Assembly: GCA_913061055.1 (NCBI GenBank)
Contig: CAJXVA010000034.1
Span: forward strand, 1-35,741
Source: an uncultured Pseudomonadota bacterium
GTDB taxonomy: Bacteria > Myxococcota_A > Polyangia > Nannocystales > Nannocystaceae
Length of the DNA stretch: 35,741 nt
Reading direction: 5' to 3'
The position numbers and the translations under genes are program-made. The notes beneath the pieces were generated by a model. It did no database searches. It saw nothing but the letters and a program-made list of their open reading frames with translations, and had not been told where the DNA came from. Positions 16,974 through 24,530 of this stretch are shown here, piece after piece (position 1 is the stretch's first letter; the number at the start of each line of letters is the position of its first letter).

Positions 16974-17612
16974 CTAGCAGTTGAGGTCGCCGCTTCCGGC
17001 TACGGCGATGCTGCAGTCCGCCCCGCCGTGCACGGTCACGTCTCCGCTTCCCTGAATCGCGCCCTTGGCGGTCTCGGTGGCGGTCACGCTGATGTCCCCG
17101 CTTCCACGAAGGATGATGTCGGCATCTTCGACCTCGAGTGCACGCGCGCCGACGTCCCCCGACCCCGCGACGGAGATCGAGACGGACTCGGCCTCGCCGC
17201 CGGCCTCGACGTCCCCGCTGCCGGAGACCGCGATCGAGAACGACGCCTCGTCGAGACCTTCGACCGAGGCATCCCCACTGCCGGAGACCGCAACCGATTT
17301 CAGTTTGGGCACCGTGACGCGGACCAGCATCCGGCCGGTGTTCACGTGCACACCGCGCTCCAGCGACACGTGAAGCGTGCCGTCCTCGACCCGGGTCTCG
17401 ACCTTGTCGATGACCTTCCCAGCGGCCTCGACCTCGACGCTGAGTGCCGAGCCGACCTTCGCCTCGACATCGACCGAGCCCTCGATCGCGATGGCGTCGA
17501 ACGCATCCACCGAGCGGGTCTGGGTCTCGCGATCGCCACCGGCGACATCACCGAGGTTGAGAACACAGGCGGAGAGCCCGAGGGCGAGGCAAGCGATGGC
17601 TGCGCGTCTCAT
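16974..17612 (-). CDS. DUF2807 (GIN-domain) lipoprotein
   Basis: 212 residues from ATG 17612, which gives a lipoprotein signal ending LSAC (Cys16); the open frame upstream is not needed. The mature protein begins with VDAFDAIAIEGSVDVEAKVG and LSVEVEAAGKVIDKVETRV, the head of the DUF2807/GIN family. It then runs as a regular beta-helix-like repeat in which GSGD occurs six times (SGSGDASVEG, SGSGDVEAGG, AGSGDVGARA, RGSGDISVTA, QGSGDVTVHG, AGSGDLNC). The family is common in envelope proteins of Bacteroidota and myxobacteria, with no settled function. It is divergent from the response-regulator gene across 107 bases. Confidence 0.9.
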   Translation of the reverse strand: MRRAAIACLALGLSACVLNLGDVAGGDRETQTRSVDAFDAIAIEGSVDVEAKVGSALSVEVEAAGKVIDKVETRVEDGTLHVSLERGVHVNTGRMLVRVTVPKLKSVAVSGSGDASVEGLDEASFSIAVSGSGDVEAGGEAESVSISVAGSGDVGARALEVEDADIILRGSGDISVTATETAKGAIQGSGDVTVHGGADCSIAVAGSGDLNC

Positions 17613-17719
17613 GCATTGTTTGGAAACGCGGCGGGCCCGTTTGGCTTCCCACTGCAGCAGTGCGCCCACTCACACCCCCTAGAAGCCGCCCCAGGAGCCC
17701 GTGCGCTAGCCTGAACGCG

Positions 17720-18067
17720 ATGCGGGTCCTGATGGTCGAGGACAACGCGGCGTTCGCAAGCGTCGTGATCGACCAATTCCTGGGCGAGCACGACGTCACG
17801 GTGGTCACCACGGTGGCCGAGGCGCTGGAGCAGTCGACCGACCTCTTCGAAGCCGTGCTCGTCGACTACGACCTCCCCGACGGCAAGGGCGACGCGGTCG
17901 TTCGCGCCCTTCGCCGCTGTGCACCGGACCTCATCATCATCGCGATCTCATCGCACGCGCAGGGCAACGCCGCGCTGACCTCGGCGGGGGCCCATGCGGT
18001 GTGTCCCAAGCGCGACTTCGATCAGATCGCCGCAGTCATCGAGGCCGCCACGGCCTCCGGGTCGTGA
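17720..18067 (+). CDS. single-domain response regulator (CheY-like)
   Basis: 115 residues, one receiver domain and nothing else. The acidic pair is Glu7-Asp8 (MVEDN), the phospho-acceptor is Asp49 in VLVDYDLPDG, the switch Ser is in IAISSHA (77-78) and the conserved Lys is Lys97 in CPKRDF. ATG 17720 is preferred over an upstream in-frame start at 17660, because the domain begins exactly at MRVLMVEDN. With no output domain it must act by protein contact; no histidine kinase is in the window. It ends 10 bases from the convergent BKACE gene. Confidence 0.92.
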   Translation: MRVLMVEDNAAFASVVIDQFLGEHDVTVVTTVAEALEQSTDLFEAVLVDYDLPDGKGDAVVRALRRCAPDLIIIAISSHAQGNAALTSAGAHAVCPKRDFDQIAAVIEAATASGS

Positions 18068-18077
18068 TCCGGCCAAG

Positions 18078-18941
18078 TCATGCGCGGAGCCCCAGCAGCG
18101 CCCTCGCCTCTTGCGGCGACGCGATCTCCCGCCCAGCGTTGCGAGCACACTGCACGATGCTCTCGACCAACGGCCCGTTGCCCGAGGTTCGTTCGCCGTC
18201 GGGCAAGTAGAACGTGTCCTCCACCCCGGTTCGCAACGCGCCGCCGAGTTCGGCCGCCTTCTGGTGAAGCGGCCAGATGTCGGCACGTCCGATCGCGGTG
18301 ACCTCCCAGGTGCTGCCGGGCTTGATGTAGCGCAGCAGCAGCGGCAACAGGTCGGGGTCGGCCGGCATGCCCGAGGCGACGCCCATCACGAAGTTGTAGT
18401 GCGGGCGCTCTGCCATGCCGTTCTCGACGAACAACCCGACCGACCGCACGATGCCCGTGTCGAAGCACTCAAACTCCGGCTTCGCACCCAACGGCGTCAT
18501 CGCGTCGATCATCTCCTGGACCTTGGAGACCGGGTTGTCGAAGACCATCGGGGGCCAGGCCCACGAACCGTCCCGGCGGGTCTTGAGGTAGTTGAGCGTG
18601 CCCGCGTTGCAGGCCGCGATCTCCGGGTTGACGCGGGGCATCGCAGCCAACGGAGCCGAGACGTCCGGGCCGATCACCCCGGTGCTCATGTTGATGATGA
18701 CCCCGGGGCACGCCGCCCGGATCGCATCGGTAATCGCTCCGCAGACCTCGGGGTCCCAGGTCGGCAGGTGACCCATCCCGTCCTCCTGTCGGCGGTAGTG
18801 CACATGCATCACGCTGGCACCGGCATCGAAGGCCTCTTTGGCGGCGGCCGCCATCTCCTGTGGCGTCACCGGCACGGGATGTTGTTTGGGATTGGTCAGC
18901 ACCCCGGTCAGGGCGCACGTCACCACGGCTTTGTTGCTCAT
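18078..18941 (-). CDS. BKACE-family (DUF849) beta-keto acid cleavage enzyme
   Basis: 287 residues. The family performs a retro-Claisen type exchange in which a beta-keto acid plus acetyl-CoA gives acetoacetate plus an acyl-CoA; the founder is 3-keto-5-aminohexanoate cleavage enzyme of lysine fermentation. The zinc site is visible: HVH at 46-48 and Glu241 in RTGVEDT (Arg237, Asp242 next to it), and so are NMSTG at 84-88 (Ser86) and PEFECFDTG near 155-163. It is the last gene of the operon, overlapping the carboxylase alpha gene by 4 bases (ATGA). The substrate is unknown; in this context a beta-keto acid from branched acyl-CoA breakdown is likely. No HMG-CoA lyase is visible in the operon. Confidence 0.9.
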   Translation of the reverse strand: MSNKAVVTCALTGVLTNPKQHPVPVTPQEMAAAAKEAFDAGASVMHVHYRRQEDGMGHLPTWDPEVCGAITDAIRAACPGVIINMSTGVIGPDVSAPLAAMPRVNPEIAACNAGTLNYLKTRRDGSWAWPPMVFDNPVSKVQEMIDAMTPLGAKPEFECFDTGIVRSVGLFVENGMAERPHYNFVMGVASGMPADPDLLPLLLRYIKPGSTWEVTAIGRADIWPLHQKAAELGGALRTGVEDTFYLPDGERTSGNGPLVESIVQCARNAGREIASPQEARALLGLRA

Positions 18942-20902
18942 CCTTCGGTCTCCTCGCTCTCGATTCGCAGCAGTGTTTGTTCGCCCGCGACCTGGTCTCC
19001 AGCCGACACCGTCACGTCTGTCGCGACGCCATCGAGCGGAGCCTCAATGCGGTGCTCCATCTTCATCGCTTCGACCGTCACCAGAAGCTGGCCGCGGGTC
19101 ACGCTCGCCCCTTCTTCCACCTGCACCGTCATGACCGTGCCCGACAAGGGCGAGCGGACGGTACCGTCACTGGACTGTGCCGCCTCGGCTCGAAGGTCCG
19201 GCTCCTCGAACGCGTGGGACACCCCATCGATGCTGAGCCACGCACGGGTTCGCTCCACCGCGTAGACCGCGGCTTGCAGCAGTCCATCGCACTCGAAGCG
19301 GAGCCGGCCGTGCGCGTCGGAGGCCACTCGGAGCCCGATCGCATCCTGCCCGAACGTCACGGTGGCGGCATCTCGGCCGTCCAGTTCAACCGTGACCTCG
19401 TGCTGCTCGTCCCCGCAGCGGAGCGTCATCGGGCTCCGCAGGACACCGCTGCTACGCCAGGCCTGGCCGTCCCCCACCGCCGGGTCGACGCCATGGGCGC
19501 GAGCCATCACAAGCCCTGCGACGGCCCACGACACGGCCGGGATGTCCGGGCGCTGCGGAGGCTCGGCAAACCGGGCGTCGAGCGTGTCGGTCTTGATCGT
19601 TCCGGCGACCATGTCCGGGTCATCCAACAACGCCTGCAAGAACACGAGATTGGTGACCGGGCCCAAGAACACGGTGTCGCGCAGCCCCCGACGGAGCTTG
19701 CGAAGGGCCTCGTCACGGTCTCGGCCGTGCGCGATCAGCTTGGCCAGCATCGGGTCGTAGAACGCAGAGACGTCCCCGCCGCTGCGAACTCCGGAGTCGA
19801 CGCGAATCCCGGGTGCGGGCTCGAATCGCACGATGTGGCCAGTCTGCGGCAAGAACCCGGCGTACGGGTCCTCGGCGTACAGCCGCACCTCGATGGCGTG
19901 CCCTTCCATCCGCAGCTCTTCCTGCTTCATGGGCAGCGGCTTGCCGGCAGCGACGTCGAGCTGCCAGGCGACCAGGTCCAAGCCGGTGACGCACTCGGTG
20001 ACCGGGTGTTCGACCTGCAGGCGGGTGTTCATCTCCAAAAAGTAGAAGTCGCCTTCGTCGTCGAGCAGAAACTCGACGGTGCCAGCGCCGACGTACCCGA
20101 TGGCCCGAGCCGCAGCGACCGCCGCCTCCCCCATCTTGGTTCTCAGCGCATCACCGACGACTGGCGACGGTGCCTCCTCGACGACCTTCTGGTGACGGCG
20201 TTGGGCGGAGCACTCCCGCTCCCCCAGGTGCAACACGTTGCCGTGGGTGTCGGCGAACACTTGCACTTCGACGTGACGCGCCCCGGTGATGAGGCGCTCG
20301 AGGAACACGTGCGGGTTGCCGAAGGCCGATCCCGCCTCGGCTTGGGCGGAGGCAACGGCCTCGCGCAGCTGCGATGCCTCGGTCACCTTGCGCATGCCCC
20401 GACCACCACCGCCGGCGCTGGCCTTGACCAGAAGCGGGAGTCCGAGCTTGTCCGCCTCGGCCACCAGCGTGTCCACCGAGGCATCGCCACCCAAGAAGCT
20501 CGGCGCGGTCGGAACGTCGGCCGCGATCATGCGGAGCTTGGCCTGGACCTTGTCGCCCATCAGCGTGATGGCCTCCGGTGGCGGGCCCACGAACGTCAGC
20601 CCGGCCTCCGCACACCGCCGGGCAAAGTCGGCGTTCTCGCTGAGAAAGCCGTACCCAGGATGCACCGCGTCTGCGCCCGCCTTGTCCGCTGCTGCGAGGA
20701 TCGCGTCGACATCCAAGTAGCTCTGGGCCACCGGCGCAGGACCGATGCGCACCGCCACATCGGCGAGCGCCACGTGGGGCGCATGGGCATCGGCGTCGGA
20801 GTAGACGGCCACCGTCCGGTAGCCCAGCGCCTGCGCCGTACGAAGGACCCGGACCGCAATCTCGCCGCGGTTGGCGACGAGGAGGGTTGAGAACCCAGTC
20901 AT
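18938..20902 (-). CDS. acyl-CoA carboxylase alpha subunit (biotin carboxylase + BCCP), MCC/GCC type
   Basis: 654 residues, the length of methylcrotonyl- or geranyl-CoA carboxylase alpha subunits. The biotin carboxylase domain runs from LLVANRGEIAVRV (8-20), through HPGYGFLSEN (81-90) and the ATP-grasp glycine loop KASAGGGGRGMRKV (160-173), to the catalytic stretch EMNTRLQVEHPVTE. A middle linker domain follows. The C-terminus is a biotinyl domain with VEAMKMEH, where Lys614 is biotinylated. The enzyme carboxylates biotin with ATP and bicarbonate, and the beta subunit encoded upstream transfers CO2 to the acyl-CoA. Start ATG 20902 overlaps the hydratase stop (ATGA). Propionyl/acetyl-CoA type is less likely given the dehydrogenase and hydratase partners. 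Confidence 0.92.
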   Translation of the reverse strand: MTGFSTLLVANRGEIAVRVLRTAQALGYRTVAVYSDADAHAPHVALADVAVRIGPAPVAQSYLDVDAILAAADKAGADAVHPGYGFLSENADFARRCAEAGLTFVGPPPEAITLMGDKVQAKLRMIAADVPTAPSFLGGDASVDTLVAEADKLGLPLLVKASAGGGGRGMRKVTEASQLREAVASAQAEAGSAFGNPHVFLERLITGARHVEVQVFADTHGNVLHLGERECSAQRRHQKVVEEAPSPVVGDALRTKMGEAAVAAARAIGYVGAGTVEFLLDDEGDFYFLEMNTRLQVEHPVTECVTGLDLVAWQLDVAAGKPLPMKQEELRMEGHAIEVRLYAEDPYAGFLPQTGHIVRFEPAPGIRVDSGVRSGGDVSAFYDPMLAKLIAHGRDRDEALRKLRRGLRDTVFLGPVTNLVFLQALLDDPDMVAGTIKTDTLDARFAEPPQRPDIPAVSWAVAGLVMARAHGVDPAVGDGQAWRSSGVLRSPMTLRCGDEQHEVTVELDGRDAATVTFGQDAIGLRVASDAHGRLRFECDGLLQAAVYAVERTRAWLSIDGVSHAFEEPDLRAEAAQSSDGTVRSPLSGTVMTVQVEEGASVTRGQLLVTVEAMKMEHRIEAPLDGVATDVTVSAGDQVAGEQTLLRIESEETEG

Positions 20903-21717
20903 CCCTCGCCTCCGGGCCAGTTCGGCTCGCGCTTCTGCATGAACGCCGTCATGCCCTCGATGCCCTCAGCCCCGCGAGCCGCGGCAGCGAATCCATCGGC
21001 GGCACCATCGAGAAGCACCTCGAGCTCGACAAGACCCACGTTGTTCATCAGCTGCTTGGTCTGCGCCACTGCCCCGGGCGCACATCGGAGGATCTGCCTC
21101 AGCGTCGCGGCAAGCAGGCCCTCGAGCGCCTCCGCATCCTCGGCGACCTCATGCGCGAGCCCGATCGCAACCGCCCGATCGCCATCGAAGCGGCCTCCGG
21201 TGACCGCGAGTCGGCGCGCCTGGGAGAGCCCGAGCCGCCGCACCAAGAACGGTGCGATCTGAGCCGGCGGAATGCCCAGCCCAGTCTCGGGCAGTCCGAA
21301 CTTCGCCCCCGCGAGGGTGAGCGTGATGTCGGCGACGCACGCCAGGCCGAACCCACCGCCGAGCACGGCGCCCTCGCAGACCGCGACGACGGCTTGGGGC
21401 GCCCGGTCCACCTGGGTGATCATCGAACCGAACCGCCGGTTCACGACCGCCAGCGCGTCCTTGCCATCGTCGCCCGGCGGCTTGCCGCGGGCGGCCGCCA
21501 TGTCCTTGATGTCCCCTCCGGCGCAGAAGTGTCCGCCCGCGCCGCGCAGCACCACGGCACGCACGTCCCGGCGATCCGCGACCGCAGTGAACGTTGCCTC
21601 CAGCTCCGAGACCGTCTGCAGGCTCATCGCGTTGCGGACCTGGGGACGGTCGAGCAACACGGTGAGCACACCGGCCGAAAGCGACAGACGTAGATGCTCC
21701 GTCTCGGGTAGCGACAT
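20899..21717 (-). CDS. enoyl-CoA hydratase/isomerase family, probable glutaconyl-CoA-type hydratase
   Basis: 272 residues of the crotonase fold from ATG 21717, which overlaps the acyl-CoA dehydrogenase stop by one base (TGATG). The oxyanion-hole segments are HFCAGGDIKDM (63-73) and GAVLGGGFGLACVADI (116-131). Of the two catalytic Glu of classic hydratases, the second is present (Glu144 in GLPETGLG), but the position of the first is Gly124 in GGGFG. In the operon it should hydrate a 3-methylglutaconyl-CoA or an isohexenylglutaconyl-CoA, as LiuC or AtuE do. The missing Glu leaves room for isomerase or altered chemistry. The family call is certain, the substrate is inference. Confidence 0.88.
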   Translation of the reverse strand: MSLPETEHLRLSLSAGVLTVLLDRPQVRNAMSLQTVSELEATFTAVADRRDVRAVVLRGAGGHFCAGGDIKDMAAARGKPPGDDGKDALAVVNRRFGSMITQVDRAPQAVVAVCEGAVLGGGFGLACVADITLTLAGAKFGLPETGLGIPPAQIAPFLVRRLGLSQARRLAVTGGRFDGDRAVAIGLAHEVAEDAEALEGLLAATLRQILRCAPGAVAQTKQLMNNVGLVELEVLLDGAADGFAAAARGAEGIEGMTAFMQKREPNWPGGEG

Positions 21718-22877
21718 CAGGCCTTCTTCCGCCTCGGCAGAGTCCCCTCGAGCTTGCAGATGATGCTGAGCATGATCTCGTCCGCACCACCACCGATCGA
21801 GATGAGCCGACCGTCCCGGAAGAACCGCGAGATTTTGGACTCCCACATGTAGCCCATGCCGCCCCAGAACTGCAGGCATCCGTCCGACACCTCGCGCGCC
21901 AGTCGGCCCGCCTTGAGCTTGGCCATCGAGGCCAGACGTGTGACGTCTTTGCCCGAGATGTACTGCTCGGTCGCGCTCCAAACGAGCGCCCGCAAGCACT
22001 CCACCTCGGTCGAGAGCTCGGCCAACCGAAAGTGCACGTACTGATTGTCGAGAATCGTCGCGCCGAAGGCTTCGCGTTGGCCGGTGTATTCCTTGGTGAT
22101 CTGCAGCGCGTGCTCGAGCGCTCCGATCACATTCGCCGCGCCCCACAGCCGCTCTTCCTGAAACTGCAGCATCTGAAGGGTGAAGCCCATCCCCTCTTGG
22201 CCGATGACGTTTCGCGCCGGCACCCGCACATCGTCGAAGAACAGCTGCGCCGTGTCCGAGGCCCACATCCCGATCTTGTCGAGCTTGCGGGCTCGCTCCA
22301 CGCCCTTGCTGTCCAGTGGGACCATGATGAGCGACTTGTTCTTGTGGGGCTTGCCCTCCGATGTGTTCGCGAGCAGGCAGATCCAGTCGGCCTGCATGCC
22401 GTTGGTGATCCACATCTTCGTGCCGTTGATGACGTAGTCGTCGCCATCGCGCCTCGCCGTCGTCTTGATGCTCGCCACGTCGCTGCCCGCGCCGGGCTCA
22501 CTGACCCCGATGGATCCGACGACATCGCCGGCGATGGCGGGCTCGAGAAACTCCTTCTTGAGTTCGTCGCTGCCGAACTTGGCCAGCGCGGGCGTGCACA
22601 TGTCCGTCTGCACGCCAACGGCCATGGGAATGGCGCCGCAGTCGACCCAACCAAGCGTCTCCGCCATCAGAACCGAGTAGGAGTAGTCCAGCCCCATGCC
22701 CCCGTATTCCTCCGGCTTGCTAACGCCGAGAAAGCCTTGGTCGCCGAGCTTCTTGAACAGCTCGTGCGCGGGAAAGATCTTCTCATTCTCCCAAGCATCG
22801 ACGTTGGGGTTGATCTCGCGGTCGATGAACTTGCGCAAGGTGTCGCGCAGCTGGTCGTGTTCTTCGGTGAGTTTCAT
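21717..22877 (-). CDS. acyl-CoA dehydrogenase, isovaleryl/citronellyl-CoA dehydrogenase-like
   Basis: 386 residues with all hallmarks of FAD-dependent acyl-CoA dehydrogenases: GSIGVSEPGAGSD (121-133), KMWITNG (154-160), GQREAFG (266-272) and QFWGGMGY (336-343). The usual C-terminal catalytic Glu of the medium/short-chain enzymes (IYEGTxEI) is replaced: IGGGADEI at 361-368 has Gly363 there. Instead Glu242 in EERLWG sits immediately before the Arg in helix G, the position of the base in isovaleryl-CoA and long-chain dehydrogenases. That supports a branched (3-methyl) acyl-CoA substrate. A GGAGGA ribosome site precedes ATG 22877, 36 bases after the carboxyltransferase gene. Second-last-step logic: it makes the 2-enoyl-CoA that the carboxylase uses. 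Confidence 0.92.
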   Translation of the reverse strand: MKLTEEHDQLRDTLRKFIDREINPNVDAWENEKIFPAHELFKKLGDQGFLGVSKPEEYGGMGLDYSYSVLMAETLGWVDCGAIPMAVGVQTDMCTPALAKFGSDELKKEFLEPAIAGDVVGSIGVSEPGAGSDVASIKTTARRDGDDYVINGTKMWITNGMQADWICLLANTSEGKPHKNKSLIMVPLDSKGVERARKLDKIGMWASDTAQLFFDDVRVPARNVIGQEGMGFTLQMLQFQEERLWGAANVIGALEHALQITKEYTGQREAFGATILDNQYVHFRLAELSTEVECLRALVWSATEQYISGKDVTRLASMAKLKAGRLAREVSDGCLQFWGGMGYMWESKISRFFRDGRLISIGGGADEIMLSIICKLEGTLPRRKKA

Positions 22878-22913
22878 GGATGAGTCCTCCGCAGGGCGGT
22901 CTTGGGGCTGGGG

Positions 22914-24530
22914 TTAGAAGCGGGCAACGCCGAACGTGTTGGGTCGAACGACCCGGGCGCCTGCTTCGCGGCAGGTGGCCAGGGACATACCGAGCACGCG
23001 CCGGGTGTCACGGGGGTCGATGATTCCGTCGTCCCAGATTCGCGCGGAGGCGAACAGGGCGTCAGACTCGGAGTCGAGCTTGTCTCGAATCGCGCCGGTC
23101 ATCTTCTCGAGGTTCTCCGGCGGTATCTCCACACCTTGGCGGGCGAACTTGGCCACCGTGATGATCTCCATGACCTTGGCGGCTTGGGTGCCGCCCATCA
23201 CCGAGATGCGCGCGTTGGGCCACGAGAAGATGAAGCGGGGATCGAAGGCACGGCCGCACATGCCGTAGTTCCCGGCCCCGAACGCACCACCGACCAGCAC
23301 GGTCATCTGCGGGACGGTGGCATTGGCGACGGCTTGAATCATCTTCGAGCCGTGTTTGACGATGCCGGCCTGTTCGGCCTGCGTCCCCACCATGTAGCCG
23401 GTGGTGTTCTGCAGATAGATGATCGGGGTCCCGGACTGGCAACAGGCTTGAATGAAGTGCCCCGCCTTCGCGGCTCCCTCGGCGAAGATCGGGCCGTTGT
23501 TCCCGATGATGCCGCACGCGTGCCCTTCGATCCGGGCGTGGCCACAGACCGTCTGCGGGCCGTAGTCGGGGCCAAAGTCGAGGAAGTCCGAGTCGTCGAC
23601 GATGCGAGCGATGATCTCGCGGACATCGTAGGGCTCGCGATAGTCGACGGGCACCGCCCCGACCAACTCCTGCGGGTCGTATCGCGGTGCGCGAACCGGC
23701 GCCGGAGCGGAGGTGTGCACGTCGTCCCAGCGGATCTTCGAGAACAGCTCACGGGCGACGCAGATGGCATCCCCGTCCGACTCGGCGAGGTACTCGGCCG
23801 TCCCCGCCACCTTCGTATGCATCTCGGCGCCCCCGAGCGCCTCTTCCTCGGCATCTTCGCCCAGGGCGGCTTTGACCAACGGGGGCCCGGCCAGGAAGAT
23901 CTTCGAGCGCCCTCGCACCACGATCACGTAGTCCGAGAGCCCGGGGATGTACGCGCCCCCCGCGGTGGACGAGCCGTGGACGACGGTGACCTGAGGCAGG
24001 CCCGCGGCGCTCAGTCGGGCCATGTTGGCGAACACGCGGCCGCCTTCGACGAACAGCTCGCTTTGGTACAGCAGGTTGGCCCCGGCGCTCTCCACCAGGT
24101 TCACCATCGGCAGCTTGTTCTGCAGCGCGATTTCCTGAGCGCGGAGGGTCTTGCGCAGACCCATCGGTGAGACGGCCCCCCCCTTGATCGCGCTGTCCGA
24201 GGCCGAGACCAAGCACCGCCGCCCTTCGACGAAGCCAATGCCGATGATGTTACTGCCGCCGGCGATGCCCGACTTGCCGTCGTCGTCGTGCATCTTGTAG
24301 CCGGCGAGCGTGGACAGCTCGAGGAACGGTGCCCCGCGGTCGAGCAGTCGCTCCACCCGTTGCCGCGGCAACAGCTGCCCGCGCTTGGAGAACTTGGCGG
24401 CCTTCGAGGCGGAATGCTCCCGAACCTTCGCCTCGAGCGCCCGGAAGCTCTCGATCAGCGCGAGCATTTGGTCTCGGTTGCGGCCGAACGTCTCGGATTT
24501 GGCGTCGATCTTCGACTGAAGTTGCGGCAT
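22914..24530 (-). CDS. acyl-CoA carboxylase carboxyltransferase (beta) subunit, geranyl/methylcrotonyl-CoA type
   Basis: 538 residues, the usual length for MCC/GCC beta subunits. The N-terminal half has KRGQLLPRQRVERLLDRG (49-66), FLELSTLAGYKMHDD, KGGAVSPMGLRK and VHGSSTAGGAYIPGLSD (184-200). The C-terminal half has LQNTTGYMVG, GGAFGAGNYGMCGRAFDPRF and PNARISVMGGTQAA. These two crotonase-like domains transfer carboxyl from biotin to the gamma-methyl of a 3-methyl-2-enoyl-CoA. AGYKMHDD, VEGGRVFANMARLS and GLSDYVIVVRG look to me closer to geranyl-CoA than to methylcrotonyl-CoA carboxylase, from memory only. ATG 24530 abuts the TAG of the upstream SDR gene directly. Confidence 0.92.
   Translation of the reverse strand: MPQLQSKIDAKSETFGRNRDQMLALIESFRALEAKVREHSASKAAKFSKRGQLLPRQRVERLLDRGAPFLELSTLAGYKMHDDDGKSGIAGGSNIIGIGFVEGRRCLVSASDSAIKGGAVSPMGLRKTLRAQEIALQNKLPMVNLVESAGANLLYQSELFVEGGRVFANMARLSAAGLPQVTVVHGSSTAGGAYIPGLSDYVIVVRGRSKIFLAGPPLVKAALGEDAEEEALGGAEMHTKVAGTAEYLAESDGDAICVARELFSKIRWDDVHTSAPAPVRAPRYDPQELVGAVPVDYREPYDVREIIARIVDDSDFLDFGPDYGPQTVCGHARIEGHACGIIGNNGPIFAEGAAKAGHFIQACCQSGTPIIYLQNTTGYMVGTQAEQAGIVKHGSKMIQAVANATVPQMTVLVGGAFGAGNYGMCGRAFDPRFIFSWPNARISVMGGTQAAKVMEIITVAKFARQGVEIPPENLEKMTGAIRDKLDSESDALFASARIWDDGIIDPRDTRRVLGMSLATCREAGARVVRPNTFGVARF

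Noticed and set aside
18860..20890. 676-residue open frame on the plus strand opposite the biotin carboxylase gene
   Set aside because: The minus-strand protein is a complete carboxylase; the plus frame has no recognisable domain and no ribosome site.
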